A DNA stretch of 35,194 bases from Nitrospinota bacterium (GCA_016194325.1 JACQBS010000157.1:1-35194); one strand, 5' to 3'. Positions 15,860 to 24,393 are shown, counted from the first letter of the stretch. Translations and numbers: made by a program. Notes: generated by a model not told the origin, from the sequence alone.

Positions 15860-16345
15860 ATGCTGCTGATTTTAAGATTCTTAATTGTTTTTCTGTTTTT
15901 CTTTGCCCCATACTCCCACGCTACAGAGATAGGAAATCCTGCACCGGATTTTAGTTTAAAGACTCTAAATGGCGAGGATATAAGACTAAGCGATTATAAG
16001 GGAAAAAATCCTGTATATATCATTTTCTGGGCTACATGGTGTCCTGCCTGCAAGGAAGAGATTCCGAAATTAAAGGAGATATACTCACAATTTCAATCAA
16101 AGGGGCTTACAATGTTAGCTATTAATGTAGGTATTAATGATTCCGCCAAAAAGGCAGCCCTATACAAGGAAAAACATAATCTCCCTTATCCTGTCCTGTT
16201 TGATAATGACAGCCTTGTTACAAAGCTGTATAATGTAATGGGAACACCTACGATGATAGTAATAGATAAAAGTGGTATTATCCGTTACCGCTCTTCTGCT
16301 ACACCAGATGACCTTGATAAACATTTTGATAAATTAATTGAGTAA
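15860..16345 (+). CDS. TlpA/ResA-like periplasmic thioredoxin
   Basis: A 161-residue thioredoxin-fold protein with an N-terminal signal/anchor helix (about 1-20, LLILRFLIVFLFFFAPYSHA). The redox site is WATWCPACKEE, with C61 and C64; cis-proline is in MGTPTMIVIDKSG. The N-terminal GNPAPDFSLKTLNGEDIRLSDYKG is typical of the AhpC/TSA-TlpA-ResA group. It probably receives electrons from CcdA 40 bases upstream and reduces apocytochrome c or other periplasmic disulfides. GGAGG eight bases before the ATG supports the start. It is three bases from the downstream sigma factor gene. Confidence 0.92.
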   Translation: MLLILRFLIVFLFFFAPYSHATEIGNPAPDFSLKTLNGEDIRLSDYKGKNPVYIIFWATWCPACKEEIPKLKEIYSQFQSKGLTMLAINVGINDSAKKAALYKEKHNLPYPVLFDNDSLVTKLYNVMGTPTMIVIDKSGIIRYRSSATPDDLDKHFDKLIE

Positions 16346-16348
16346 CAA

Positions 16349-17041
16349 ATGTTATTTTCAAAAAAGAGAACCGAAGATGGTTTCAAACAGATAGCCTTAC
16401 CGCATTTAAAATTCATCTATAACATGGCGCTCAGGCTGTCGGGAAGTGAATATGACGCAGAAGACCTTACACAGGAGACATTCTATATAGCCTTTAAAAA
16501 ATTTTATCAATTAAAAGATGAGAATAAATGTAAAAACTGGCTCTTTTCAATTATGAGAAACCTCTATCTGAAGGAAGTGGAAAGAAAGGGAAATTTCAGA
16601 GAGCTAAATCTTGATAACGAAGGGGAGTATCTGCAAAATTTAGAGTCTATTGCTGCAAAAAATTACAGTGAAAATGAGATGATTAAAAAAATAGATAATC
16701 AGGGTATACAGCCGCTCTTGGACAGAATACCTGAAAAATATAAATCCCCTTTTCTTTTATTTTATATGGACAATCGTTCCTATAAAGAGATTGCAGATAC
16801 TTTGAATATACCCATTGGAACTGTTATGTCTCGTATCTCAAGGGGGAGGGATTTTGTAAAAAATATAATGTTAAAAAATCTTGTAGTGAGCGAAGCGAAT
16901 CTAATGGCAAATGAAACTAAGGTAATCAGGGCTAATTTTAAGAATCCTGTAAGGAGAAAGGGAGAAGGTGGAGAGACAGAGAAAAAAATACTATTTTTAT
17001 TCTCCCTTTCCCTATTTCTCCTTAATCTTTTTGTTTTATGA
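16349..17041 (+). CDS. ECF-type sigma-70 factor with repeat-derived C-terminus
   Basis: A 230-residue extracytoplasmic-function sigma factor. The sigma-2 region (about 20-90) contains YNMALRLSGSEYDAEDLTQETFYIAFKKFYQL and the sigma-4 helix-turn-helix (about 125-185) contains LDRIPEKYKSPFLLFYMDNRSYKEIADTLNIPIGTVMSRISRGRDFV. The ATGA overlap with the next gene (17038-17041) couples it to an anti-sigma factor. The final about 45 residues are abnormal: NPVRRKGEGGETEKKILFLFSLSLFLLNLFVL is read from an AAGGAGAAAGGG / CCCTTTCTCCTT inverted repeat at 16951-17026, and a GTGAGCGAAGCGAATCT repeat fragment lies just before. It may control ccdA/tlpA and other envelope redox genes. Confidence 0.9.
   Translation: MLFSKKRTEDGFKQIALPHLKFIYNMALRLSGSEYDAEDLTQETFYIAFKKFYQLKDENKCKNWLFSIMRNLYLKEVERKGNFRELNLDNEGEYLQNLESIAAKNYSENEMIKKIDNQGIQPLLDRIPEKYKSPFLLFYMDNRSYKEIADTLNIPIGTVMSRISRGRDFVKNIMLKNLVVSEANLMANETKVIRANFKNPVRRKGEGGETEKKILFLFSLSLFLLNLFVL
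16951..17026. repeat. Inverted AAGGAGAAAGGG repeat pair forming the sigma factor C-terminus
   Basis: AAGGAGAAAGGGAGAAGG (16951-16968) is opposed by TTCTCCCTTTCCC..TTTCTCCTT (about 17000-17024). The same family lies intergenically at 28521-28619. Here it encodes a hydrophobic LFLFSLSLFLLNLFVL tail. Confidence 0.75.
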
Positions 17042-17757
17042 ATTGTCAGGAATATAGAGAGTGGTTTAGAAAAAGAGAGATTCTATCCAGTGAAGGGATT
17101 GTCTCAGAGGCGTATCTTCATGCGAAGACATGCAAAGAATGTAGTGTTATGAACAAAATAGACACCGATATTGAAAACAAGTTTAGAAAAGAACTTTATA
17201 TGAGGGAAGTGCCTGACGGGCTGCTCAACCGTATAGAATTAAATATAAAATCTATATATAATGTGAAAAAGAGGACATCTGTTCCCCGCTTAAAACATGG
17301 AGGGACAAGTTTGTGGAAGACTGCTGCCCCTGCATTTGCTGTAGCAGCTATGGTGCTATTATTTATCTCCTATAATTTTGCATACTTCAGGAGTGTAGAA
17401 GAAGTAGGGAGACTGTCAGTTGAGAGTCATATGGAAAACCTTCCAATGATGTTCAAGGCAGAGGAAGTAAAAGATATTAGCCTTTGGTTCAGAGAAAGGT
17501 TGAGTTTTCCTGTCTCGATTCCAGAGATTGGAGAGTCGGGATTAAAACTTGTGGGAGGCAGAAAATGCAAGCTTGGTAGAAATGAAGTAGCCTATCTCTT
17601 TTATAAGAAAGGGGATAAGAGAATCTCCCTTTATGTCATTGACACTAAAAAAATCAAGTATGAGATGGAAGATAATAAGAAATATCATTTGCCATTTAAA
17701 GAGTGCGAAGTAGACATATGGAAGAGTGGTGATATGGTCTATTCCCTTGTGAGATAG
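17038..17757 (+). CDS. Zinc-motif anti-sigma factor, membrane-anchored
   Basis: A 239-residue partner of the preceding ECF sigma factor, overlapping it by ATGA. The cytoplasmic N-terminal domain has C3 and the ZAS motif H28xxxC32xxC35 (HAKTCKEC), which coordinates zinc and can act as a redox switch. A membrane helix at about 103-122 (LWKTAAPAFAVAAMVLLFISYNFAYF) follows. The remaining C-terminal half is periplasmic by prediction and unrecognised; it contains ISLWFRERLSFPVSIPEI, as in related zf-HC2 anti-sigma proteins. The sigma factor is likely sequestered at the membrane and released on an envelope or thiol signal. Its linkage to ccdA/tlpA fits a thiol signal, but that is inference. Confidence 0.88.
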   Translation: MNCQEYREWFRKREILSSEGIVSEAYLHAKTCKECSVMNKIDTDIENKFRKELYMREVPDGLLNRIELNIKSIYNVKKRTSVPRLKHGGTSLWKTAAPAFAVAAMVLLFISYNFAYFRSVEEVGRLSVESHMENLPMMFKAEEVKDISLWFRERLSFPVSIPEIGESGLKLVGGRKCKLGRNEVAYLFYKKGDKRISLYVIDTKKIKYEMEDNKKYHLPFKECEVDIWKSGDMVYSLVR

Positions 17758-17767
17758 AAAGAACAAA

Positions 17768-17816
17768 CCCCTCACTCTCCCCTCTCCCCTGAGGGGAGAG
17801 GATTAAGGTGAGGGGG
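17768..17816. terminator. Double hairpin, CTCTCCCCT-G-AGGGGAGAG inside CCCCTCAC/GTGAGGGG
   Basis: Inner arms at 17782-17790 and 17792-17800; outer arms at 17768-17775 and 17809-17816, followed by GGATTTTATAATTT. It could terminate the ccdA operon. The same core recurs at the end of the ferritin-like gene (about 2868-2899), so it is also a repeat family. Confidence 0.6.
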
Positions 17817-17837
17817 ATTTTATAATTTCCTTATAAA

Positions 17838-20123
17838 ATGAAAACCAGAAAAAGGTTTTATAGTATCAGAATAAGGTTGCTTACCGCTTTTCTTTTATTA
17901 GCAGTTGTGCCTCTCTCAGTTGCAGGACTGTATGGCATTTACTATTCTATCAGGGCATTGGTAGATAACACCCTCCACAACATTGAATATGAAGTGTCAT
18001 CAAAGGCAGAAGATATTGAGAAATTTTTAAAAAAAATCCACAATCATGTCTTATATCTGAGCCGTTCTCCTACACTGTTGGAATTGATAGAGACAGAAAA
18101 CCCGGTTATCAGAAAGAGACTGGAAAATGAATTTCTAAACTTCTCAAAGGCATATCCTTACTATTACCAAATACGGTATATTAATGAGAGTGGTATGGAG
18201 ATAATACGGGTAGATTCATATGGAGATAGGACTGAGATCATACCGCGAGAAAAGCTTCAGAATAAGAGCGATAGATACTATTTTAAAGATTCAGTAAAAT
18301 ATCCTGAAGGTGAGTGTTATGTATCACCTATGGATTACAATATAGAGTGGGGCAAAGTTGAAACACCACTAAAATCAGTGGTCAGGTTTGCTACCCCAGT
18401 ATTTGATACGGAATACAAAAATCGGGGAATAATAATAATCAATCTCTACGGCAGTTATATCATCGAACAGATGCAGAAGATAAATATTGCAAAGAGCGGC
18501 ATTACATTTCTTGTGAATCATAAAGGGGAATATCTTGCTCATTCAGAATATTATGGATATTCTGATAAGGCTGTTTCTAATTCCACACCACTTGCAAACG
18601 GTATTAGAAATCTGAATAAAGATTACCCCCCAGAAATCGTATCAAATATCCTTAGTAAAAAAATTGGGATAGAGATTATTGAGGATAAAATTGTCTCCTA
18701 CTCCCCTATCTTGACTGGTGATAGATTATCTAAAAGTTTCTGGGCTTTCTCACTTGTATATCCAAGGAAAACCATCTTTGAGCCAATAATGAGATTTAAG
18801 ATGGTCTTTCTAATAATCGGTGCTGCTACAATACTTGCATCAATAATCATAGGGATTTTCATGGCAAGACATTTTACATTGCCATTATCGGAATTTTTAA
18901 AAGATGTTGATTCTATTGCAGAGGGTGATTTCAGCCATAGACTCAATATAAACAGCAGGGATGAATTAGAGCAGCTTGCAGATAGATTCAATCTCATGGC
19001 AGAGAAATTAGAAGAACAGAGGAAAAAAGTAATTAACTGGAATGAAGAGTTAAAAAGAGAGGTGGAGAAGAGAACAAAGGAATTAAAATTTGAAAAAAAT
19101 AGGTTGGAGGGAATACTTACCTGCGCTGCTGAGGGAATTATTGTAGCAGATGAGAATAATAAAGTAGTTATGATAAATCCCTCAGCAGAAAAAATTTTGG
19201 GGATACATCGTAATAATATAGTAGGGAAAAATTTTCTCCAGTGTCATAGAAGACCTGAAAATGTAGAAGAGATTATCAACAAGGAAAAGAGCAGTAACTT
19301 ACCTATATCCACCGTCTCTGTTTACAATTCAAAGATACTTGATATAAATGTTGTATCTGTAAAGCTGGATGAAAGAAATCATGGCTCAATGATGATATTC
19401 AGAGATATTACAGACAGACATAAGCTGGAGGAGAGTCAGAAAAAATTAGAAAAACAGATGTTTCAGGCTGAAAAGCTTTCCTCCCTTGCTGTTTTATCTG
19501 CAGGTCTATCACATGAGATAGGAAATCCCTTGGCTGCTATAAAGGTAGTAGTTCAAGCAATGGAAAGTGAGCTGAACTTAAGTGGAAATCAAAAAAGATT
19601 CTCGGAGAGGATTATTACTGAGGTAAATAGACTGAATTCATTTTTAAGAACCTTTTCTGACTTTGCAAGGCCCACAGAAAAGCATGTTACAACAATTGAC
19701 CCTGTTAAAATACTTAAAGAGGTGCTTTTCTGGATAAATAAAAAGGCATCCAATCAGGGAATCAGCATTGATTACAGAGATAATGGAGCTATACCTATGA
19801 TTAAAGCCGATCCCCAGCAGATTCATCAGGTGCTTATAAATCTCATCCTCAACGCCATGGACGCAACACCAAATGGAGGAAAAATAACTATATTAACAGA
19901 ATCGGATGGGGCAGATATAAAAATAAAGGTAGCTGATACAGGTAAGGGGATACCGACTGAAATTATAGAAAGGATATTTGACCCATTCTTTACAACAAAG
20001 CCAACAGGGACAGGGCTTGGACTGTCTATCGCACATAAAATTGTTCATGACCATGGCGGCGAGATAAATGTTTTAAGTGAAGAGGGAAAGGGAACTACTT
20101 TTGAGGTTATACTCCCAGTTTAA
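17838..20123 (+). CDS. Sensor histidine kinase: double-Cache-like, HAMP, PAS, HisKA, HATPase
   Basis: A 761-residue membrane kinase. Membrane helices at about 14-36 and 313-337 bracket a roughly 275-residue periplasmic domain (YYYQIRYINESGMEIIRVD, ATPVFDTEYKNRGIIIINLYG) of double-Cache type. HAMP (LPLSEFLKDVDSIAEGDFSHRL), a coiled coil and a PAS domain (ILTCAAEGIIVADENNKVVMINPSAEKILG) follow. The kinase core has H-box SAGLSHEIGNPLAAIK, N-box NLILNAMDATPNGG, G1 DTGKGIP and G2 TGTGLGLSIAHKI. It resembles NtrB/AtoS-type kinases, which usually work with an NtrC-type regulator, but none lies adjacent; moaA starts 15 bases downstream. The ligand is unknown. Confidence 0.93.
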   Translation: MKTRKRFYSIRIRLLTAFLLLAVVPLSVAGLYGIYYSIRALVDNTLHNIEYEVSSKAEDIEKFLKKIHNHVLYLSRSPTLLELIETENPVIRKRLENEFLNFSKAYPYYYQIRYINESGMEIIRVDSYGDRTEIIPREKLQNKSDRYYFKDSVKYPEGECYVSPMDYNIEWGKVETPLKSVVRFATPVFDTEYKNRGIIIINLYGSYIIEQMQKINIAKSGITFLVNHKGEYLAHSEYYGYSDKAVSNSTPLANGIRNLNKDYPPEIVSNILSKKIGIEIIEDKIVSYSPILTGDRLSKSFWAFSLVYPRKTIFEPIMRFKMVFLIIGAATILASIIIGIFMARHFTLPLSEFLKDVDSIAEGDFSHRLNINSRDELEQLADRFNLMAEKLEEQRKKVINWNEELKREVEKRTKELKFEKNRLEGILTCAAEGIIVADENNKVVMINPSAEKILGIHRNNIVGKNFLQCHRRPENVEEIINKEKSSNLPISTVSVYNSKILDINVVSVKLDERNHGSMMIFRDITDRHKLEESQKKLEKQMFQAEKLSSLAVLSAGLSHEIGNPLAAIKVVVQAMESELNLSGNQKRFSERIITEVNRLNSFLRTFSDFARPTEKHVTTIDPVKILKEVLFWINKKASNQGISIDYRDNGAIPMIKADPQQIHQVLINLILNAMDATPNGGKITILTESDGADIKIKVADTGKGIPTEIIERIFDPFFTTKPTGTGLGLSIAHKIVHDHGGEINVLSEEGKGTTFEVILPV

Positions 20124-20138
20124 AATAGTGTTTAAATT

Positions 20139-21125
20139 ATGAGCCTACTTATTGATAAATATAATAGAAAAATTGAATACATTCGTATATCTGTTACAGA
20201 CAGGTGTGACCTGAAATGTCTCTACTGCACACCGAAGGATAGCGATAGTCATTCAAGACGGAGGGCAATACTTAGATTTGAGGAGATTACCAGAATCGTA
20301 AGGTGTTTTGCTGATATGGGCGTGAGTCGTGTAAGAATAACCGGCGGGGAGCCTCTGGTCAGAAAGGATATGGTATCGCTGATTAATCAATTATCTCATA
20401 TTAACGGAATAAATGACCTTGCTATGACAACAAATGCCACTCTCCTCTCTAAATATGCTATTGATTTAAAGAATGCAGGATTAAAAAGGGTAAATATCAG
20501 TCTTGACACACTAAACCCCGAAACCTTTAAAATGATTTGTGGGTGTGGAGAACTGAATAATGTATTAGAGGGGATCAGGGATGCAGTAAATGCTGGTTTG
20601 ACGCCTGTTAATCTCAATACTGTGGTAATGAGGGGATTGAATGATAATGAGCTTATTGACATTGTCCATTTTGCCATAGAAAACGGGGCAAATATAAGAT
20701 TCATAGAGTGTATGCCCGTGCGTCGTATTGTGAATTTAAGCAAAGAAAGGTTTATCTCCATAAAGGAGGTAAAATCTTTGGTTGAAAGCCATTTTGAATT
20801 AGAGCCTGCAAAGTCATCAGGAGGCGGTCCTGCTTCATACTTCAGAGTAAAGGGGGAAACAATAAAGATAGGCTTTATCTCACCCGTTACACAGCATTTC
20901 TGTGAATCCTGTAACAGGGTAAGACTGACTGCAGAAGGAATATTAAGATTGTGTCTGGGTTATAAAGATGGAATAGATTTAAGAGACTATATTCGGTCAG
21001 GAATTAGTGATGAGTCCCTCAAAGAGATTATTATGAAAATTATGCAAAATAAACCTCAGGGGCATCAGTTCTCTAACGACAAATGTATTCCTATTGAACA
21101 ATCTATGTCAATGATTGGGGGATGA
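20139..21125 (+). CDS. moaA: GTP 3',8-cyclase MoaA
   Basis: A 328-residue radical SAM enzyme that starts Moco synthesis from GTP with MoaC. The SAM cluster motif is CDLKCLYC (near residues 24-31), with ITGGEPLVRKDM following. The C-terminal cluster motif is CESCNRVRLTAEGILRLC, and the required C-terminal Gly-Gly is present (SMSMIGG). It lies 15 bases after a sensor kinase gene and 7 kb from the moeA-moaD-moaE-moaC/moaB block, so the pathway is split. Sequence style and codon use look like the surrounding chromosome, unlike the block at 10-13 kb. Confidence 0.96.
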   Translation: MSLLIDKYNRKIEYIRISVTDRCDLKCLYCTPKDSDSHSRRRAILRFEEITRIVRCFADMGVSRVRITGGEPLVRKDMVSLINQLSHINGINDLAMTTNATLLSKYAIDLKNAGLKRVNISLDTLNPETFKMICGCGELNNVLEGIRDAVNAGLTPVNLNTVVMRGLNDNELIDIVHFAIENGANIRFIECMPVRRIVNLSKERFISIKEVKSLVESHFELEPAKSSGGGPASYFRVKGETIKIGFISPVTQHFCESCNRVRLTAEGILRLCLGYKDGIDLRDYIRSGISDESLKEIIMKIMQNKPQGHQFSNDKCIPIEQSMSMIGG

Positions 21126-21218
21126 GTAAGGTTGCTTTCATCTGAATCATTAAATTTTACTCCAAGATAGTATATGACATCATTATCCCATCTATAATTT
21201 ATCCCAAAAAATGAGTGA

Positions 21219-21347
21219 AAGACCTTATGTCCCTTCCGCTTGTCGTTCAGACAGCCGTCCATGTCTGTCTGAACTGTGGAAATTTTCACTTTTTACCATC
21301 CATGGAAAAGTAATAATTTGACAGTCGCTACAGGGACATAAGGTCTT
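21219..21347. mobile_element. 129-base structured inverted-repeat element (MITE-like)
   Basis: Perfect 16-base terminal inverted repeats, AAGACCTTATGTCCCT at 21219-21234 and AGGGACATAAGGTCTT at 21332-21347, enclose a second hairpin: GTTCAGACAG (21245-21254) and CTGTCTGAAC (21265-21274) around a ten-base loop. No open frame explains it and no other copy is in the window. It could be a small nonautonomous transposon, a relic of an IS200-type element or a structured RNA. It lies 174 bases before a tRNA gene in the 395-base gap after moaA; the rest of that gap looks like plain AT-rich promoter sequence. Confidence 0.55.
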
Positions 21348-21452
21348 ATCTAAATCGTTCGTGCATAATTTGGGTTTATTGCTTAACTGAAAAATGATTG
21401 CTTTTTGATTACTTTTTTGTGATAATTGATTGCAAATGCAATCAGTTTCGAC

Positions 21453-21485
21453 TCTATATGACACGATATGACACACTTTATAAAA
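21453..21485 (+). promoter_or_regulatory. Probable promoter of tRNA-Leu
   Basis: Direct repeats TATGACAC occur twice (about 21457-21473), followed by TTATAAAATTAT. ATGACA and TAAAAT with about 17 bases between them would make a plausible -35/-10 pair, about 40 bases before the mature tRNA 5' end. This is a consensus match only. Confidence 0.4.
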
Positions 21486-21520
21486 TTATAACTTATTGTA
21501 TTTTAAGAAAATCTTTATTT

Positions 21521-21606
21521 GCCGGGGTGGCGGAATAGGTAGACGCAAGGGACTTAAAATCCCTCGGCGGGAAACTGCCGTGCCGGTTCGATTCCGGCCC
21601 TCGGCA
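21521..21606 (+). tRNA. tRNA-Leu (anticodon UAA)
   Basis: An 86-base class II tRNA. The acceptor stem GCCGGGG pairs with CCTCGGC. The D-arm contains AATAGGTAGACGC, the anticodon stem AGGGA/TCCCT holds the loop CTTAAAA with anticodon TAA at 21555-21557, a long variable arm (CGGCGGGAAACTGCCG) marks leucine, and the T-arm reads GCCGG-TTCGATT-CCGGC. The discriminator is A, as in tRNA-Leu, and CCA is not encoded. It reads UUA codons, and UUG by wobble, common in this AT-rich genome. Confidence 0.97.
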
Positions 21607-21623
21607 TAATTGATTTATAAAAT

Positions 21624-22118
21624 ATGACATTGCCGTCTTTTTATGTAAAGCAGAATCATACAAATGTTCTTTCTTCAATGGAGAAGGATAGGCAGGAGAG
21701 GCTTGAGAGACAGCAGAAACTAACACCTGACGAACGGAAATCCCTCTTCAACCAACTTTCTGCTGAAGACAAAAAGATATGTCTGGTAGACTTGAATAGG
21801 GCATTACCTTTAACCACGGGAGATTTGGAAGGCAGGTGGTGTGATAAGAATGGCAAGATTCTAACAAATTCCGAAGTCAAAAAGATAAAGGATGATACAG
21901 CCCACTATACGACATCGGCACGATATTACTGTTGGAAAAACAAGGGAGATTTTCTCACGCTCAGAGAGCATGATGATAAATTCAGGGAAACTGGAATTGT
22001 CTTCTCACAGATAAGGGAAAAGAATGACCTTGCAATCCTTGTTAAGGGGGAAAAGGTTCTTGAAAAGCAGGGTATTGTTACTTTTGACGCCTTCTACAAG
22101 AACAAAAAAGGTTCATAA
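21624..22118 (+). CDS. Protein of unknown function (164 aa) downstream of tRNA-Leu
   Basis: Not a family I recognise. The protein is soluble and strongly charged, with a helical N-terminal half (MEKDRQERLERQQKLTPDERKSLFNQLSAEDKKICLVDLNRALPL) and a C-terminal half rich in beta-like segments (ARYYCWKNKGDFLTLREHDDKF, GIVFSQIREKNDLAILVKGEK). Two cysteines are not in a motif. No signal peptide. The first 18 residues from 21624 may not be translated; ATG 21678 is an alternative, and neither has a good ribosome-binding site. It starts 17 bases after the tRNA 3' end, so readthrough from the tRNA promoter is likely. Confidence 0.55.
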   Translation: MTLPSFYVKQNHTNVLSSMEKDRQERLERQQKLTPDERKSLFNQLSAEDKKICLVDLNRALPLTTGDLEGRWCDKNGKILTNSEVKKIKDDTAHYTTSARYYCWKNKGDFLTLREHDDKFRETGIVFSQIREKNDLAILVKGEKVLEKQGIVTFDAFYKNKKGS

Positions 22119-22153
22119 TAAAAGTCTCGGCAAGGTTCAGAAAAAATTAATAA

Positions 22154-23155
22154 GTGAGTTTTAATATCCCGCATTACTTAAATCTGTTTAAAACAGGTGA
22201 ACTGCATGAACGTGCAGTCCAGCTTGAATCTATCCTCGGTAACTGCACTTTATGTCCCCGCAATTGTAAGATTAACAGAAAAGATAGAGAAATAGGGTTC
22301 TGCCGCTCAGGTTATCTTCCGATAGTCTCAAGCTATTGTGTCCATCATGGTGAGGAGCCTGTCCTTTCCGGTAAAAAGGGTTCAGGGACAATATTTTTCA
22401 GCAACTGCAATCTACGATGTATCTTCTGTCAGAATCACCAGATTTCACAGCCTGAAAAATCCCGAAGAGACAAAGAGATGAGTTTTGAAAGGCTTGCAGA
22501 TATAATGATTGAGCTTCAGTCTAAGGGATGCCATAACATAAACCTCGTATCGCCATCACACTTTGCTGCCCAGATTGTAAAGGCTCTTGAAATAGCAGTT
22601 GAAAAGGGATTAAAAATTCCACTTGTATATAATACCAACAGCTACGAGTCGCTTTATACACTAAAACTTTTGAATGGTATAATTGATATCTATCTTCCCG
22701 ATATCAAATACAGTGATAATAATAATTCATTTGATTATTCAAAGGCAGAAGACTATGTGAGGTGTTCAAGGGCAGTAATTTTAGAGATGAAAAGGCAGGT
22801 TGGTAATCTTATTCTTGATGATAATGATATTGCCATAAGAGGCTTGATTGTCAGACACCTTGTCTTGCCTAATGATATTGCTGGAAGTAAGGAGAGCCTT
22901 TCATTTTTAAGTGAGGAGGTCGGGCGGGAGACATTTTTGAGTGTTATGTCACAATATTTTCCAACACATAGGGCTAATGAGAATCTGCTATTATCAAGAC
23001 CTTTAAATGAAGAGGAATACGAAAAGGTGCTAAACTGGCTTGATATGTTCGGTCTTGAAAATGGCTGGATTCAGGAGTATTCAAGCAGAGATTACTACCG
23101 CCCCGACTTTCATAAGGATGAGCCATTTAAAAAAATCAATCAGGTTGCCGGATGA
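22154..23155 (+). CDS. PflX-like radical SAM protein (COG1313 type)
   Basis: A 333-residue radical SAM enzyme. The SAM cluster motif is CNLRCIFC (C85, C89, C92). An N-terminal cysteine set (CTLCPRNCKI with C31, C34, C38, and C50) is typical of the uncharacterised PflX/COG1313 group related to pyruvate-formate-lyase activases. Other family segments: GKKGSGTIFFSNCNLR, INLVSPSHFAAQI, IDIYLPDIKYSD, RGLIVRHLVLP and MSQYFPTH. The start is GTG 22154, without a strong Shine-Dalgarno. Its substrate is unknown; no glycyl-radical enzyme is adjacent. It ends two bases from the convergent HD-GYP gene. Confidence 0.88.
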   Translation: MSFNIPHYLNLFKTGELHERAVQLESILGNCTLCPRNCKINRKDREIGFCRSGYLPIVSSYCVHHGEEPVLSGKKGSGTIFFSNCNLRCIFCQNHQISQPEKSRRDKEMSFERLADIMIELQSKGCHNINLVSPSHFAAQIVKALEIAVEKGLKIPLVYNTNSYESLYTLKLLNGIIDIYLPDIKYSDNNNSFDYSKAEDYVRCSRAVILEMKRQVGNLILDDNDIAIRGLIVRHLVLPNDIAGSKESLSFLSEEVGRETFLSVMSQYFPTHRANENLLLSRPLNEEEYEKVLNWLDMFGLENGWIQEYSSRDYYRPDFHKDEPFKKINQVAG

Positions 23156-23157
23156 TA

Positions 23158-24393
23158 TTATTCTTTATCAGGGTATTGACTGGCAATTGAACGGATTACA
23201 TCTAAGATTGAGAAAAATGCATCCATCATTTCCGGATCAAATTGCTTTCCCCTCTGCCCTCGCAGTTCTTCCAAAACATTAGACTCATTCCACGGCTCTT
23301 TATAACATCTCCTGCATGATAAGGCATCGTAGACATCAGCAATAGCAACTACTCTGCCTGAAAAAGGTATCTCTTCTTCCCTTTTCCCTTTGGCAGTTCC
23401 TTTATCATTTATAAAACCTTGCAGAGGTTGTCCTGTTGCAATATCAATATATCCCGGATAGCCTTCTCCATCCCATCTTTCATGATGGTTTAGTGCTACC
23501 TGTGATGCCATATCATCAAAATCTGATTGAGGGTTTGAAAAAAGCCTTGCACCAAGGAATGTATGCTGTTTTATAATGGCATATTCCTCAGGTGTAAATC
23601 TTGCCGGTTTTTTTAGAATAAGGTCGGATATAGCTACCTTGCCCACATCGTGAAGCATTGCAGCACTTCGGAGGACATCTTTTGTGCTTGTAATGGTTTC
23701 CTTAGCGAGTCCCTTTTTAACAGCCCATGCCTCATAGATTTCAACAGAATAAGATGCTACCCTGTTTACATGGGGGCCTGTTTCTTTGGGGTCCCGCAGT
23801 TCCGCCATGCTTATCATTCGCAGAATTATGCTTCGGGTCATCTGTGCCCGCTCCAAAGCTATTGCGGCATCGTTGGCGAAAAGCAAAATCAGGGGCTCAT
23901 CCTCAGATGAAAACGGGATAATCTCATTCTTTTCATTCTGGGCGTTTATCAGTTGTAAAACACCGAGTATAGTTCCGCGATAGTTTTTTAATGGAACTGT
24001 AAGCATGGATTTAGACCTGTAGCCTGATGATTCGTCATAGGCCTTGCCAAATGAATAAGAGACCCCTTGAGGGAGGTTATAGACATCTGGAATATTCAAT
24101 ACTTCTCCCGTGCTTGCGACATATCCCGAAATAGATTTTTTATCAATAGGCACCTTGAAGGTAAAATAAGGAAGTTTCTTTCCGGGGGGTAATTTTCTTA
24201 GCTGGGTATCATTTTGAGAATTACTGAATTTTAATTGCCCACCTTCAACAACATATATTGACCCTGCATCGGCATTAACAAATCGCCGCGCCTCTAACAG
24301 AATCCTCTCCAACAGCAGGTCTTGATCTTTAACCTGCGATATGTCTTTGCTTAATTGGATAATCTTTTTTAATTTTTCTCTTTCGTTTAACAT
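23158..24393 (-). CDS. GAF-HD-GYP protein, probable cyclic-di-GMP phosphodiesterase
   Basis: A 411-residue cytoplasmic protein. Residues about 10-180 form a GAF domain (DLLLERILLEARRFVNADAGSIYVVEGGQL, LTVPLKNYRGTILGVLQLINA). Residues about 200-400 form an HD-GYP domain with metal-ligand motifs HDVGKVAI, KQHTFLGARL, LNHHERWDGEGYPG and AIADVYDALSCRRCYKEPW. The full GYP signature predicts hydrolysis of cyclic di-GMP, switching motility and attachment states. It lies ten bases after valS on the same strand, probably by readthrough. A GAF ligand would tune activity; it cannot be named. Confidence 0.92.
   Translation of the reverse strand: MLNEREKLKKIIQLSKDISQVKDQDLLLERILLEARRFVNADAGSIYVVEGGQLKFSNSQNDTQLRKLPPGKKLPYFTFKVPIDKKSISGYVASTGEVLNIPDVYNLPQGVSYSFGKAYDESSGYRSKSMLTVPLKNYRGTILGVLQLINAQNEKNEIIPFSSEDEPLILLFANDAAIALERAQMTRSIILRMISMAELRDPKETGPHVNRVASYSVEIYEAWAVKKGLAKETITSTKDVLRSAAMLHDVGKVAISDLILKKPARFTPEEYAIIKQHTFLGARLFSNPQSDFDDMASQVALNHHERWDGEGYPGYIDIATGQPLQGFINDKGTAKGKREEEIPFSGRVVAIADVYDALSCRRCYKEPWNESNVLEELRGQRGKQFDPEMMDAFFSILDVIRSIASQYPDKE

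Noticed and set aside
21219..21347. Integron attC site
   Set aside because: The element lacks GTTRRRY/RYYYAAC core sites and no integrase or cassette array is nearby.
21225..21476. Minus-strand frame across the inverted-repeat element near tRNA-Leu
   Set aside because: It has no protein-like pattern, no ribosome-binding site and is explained by the terminal and inner inverted repeats.
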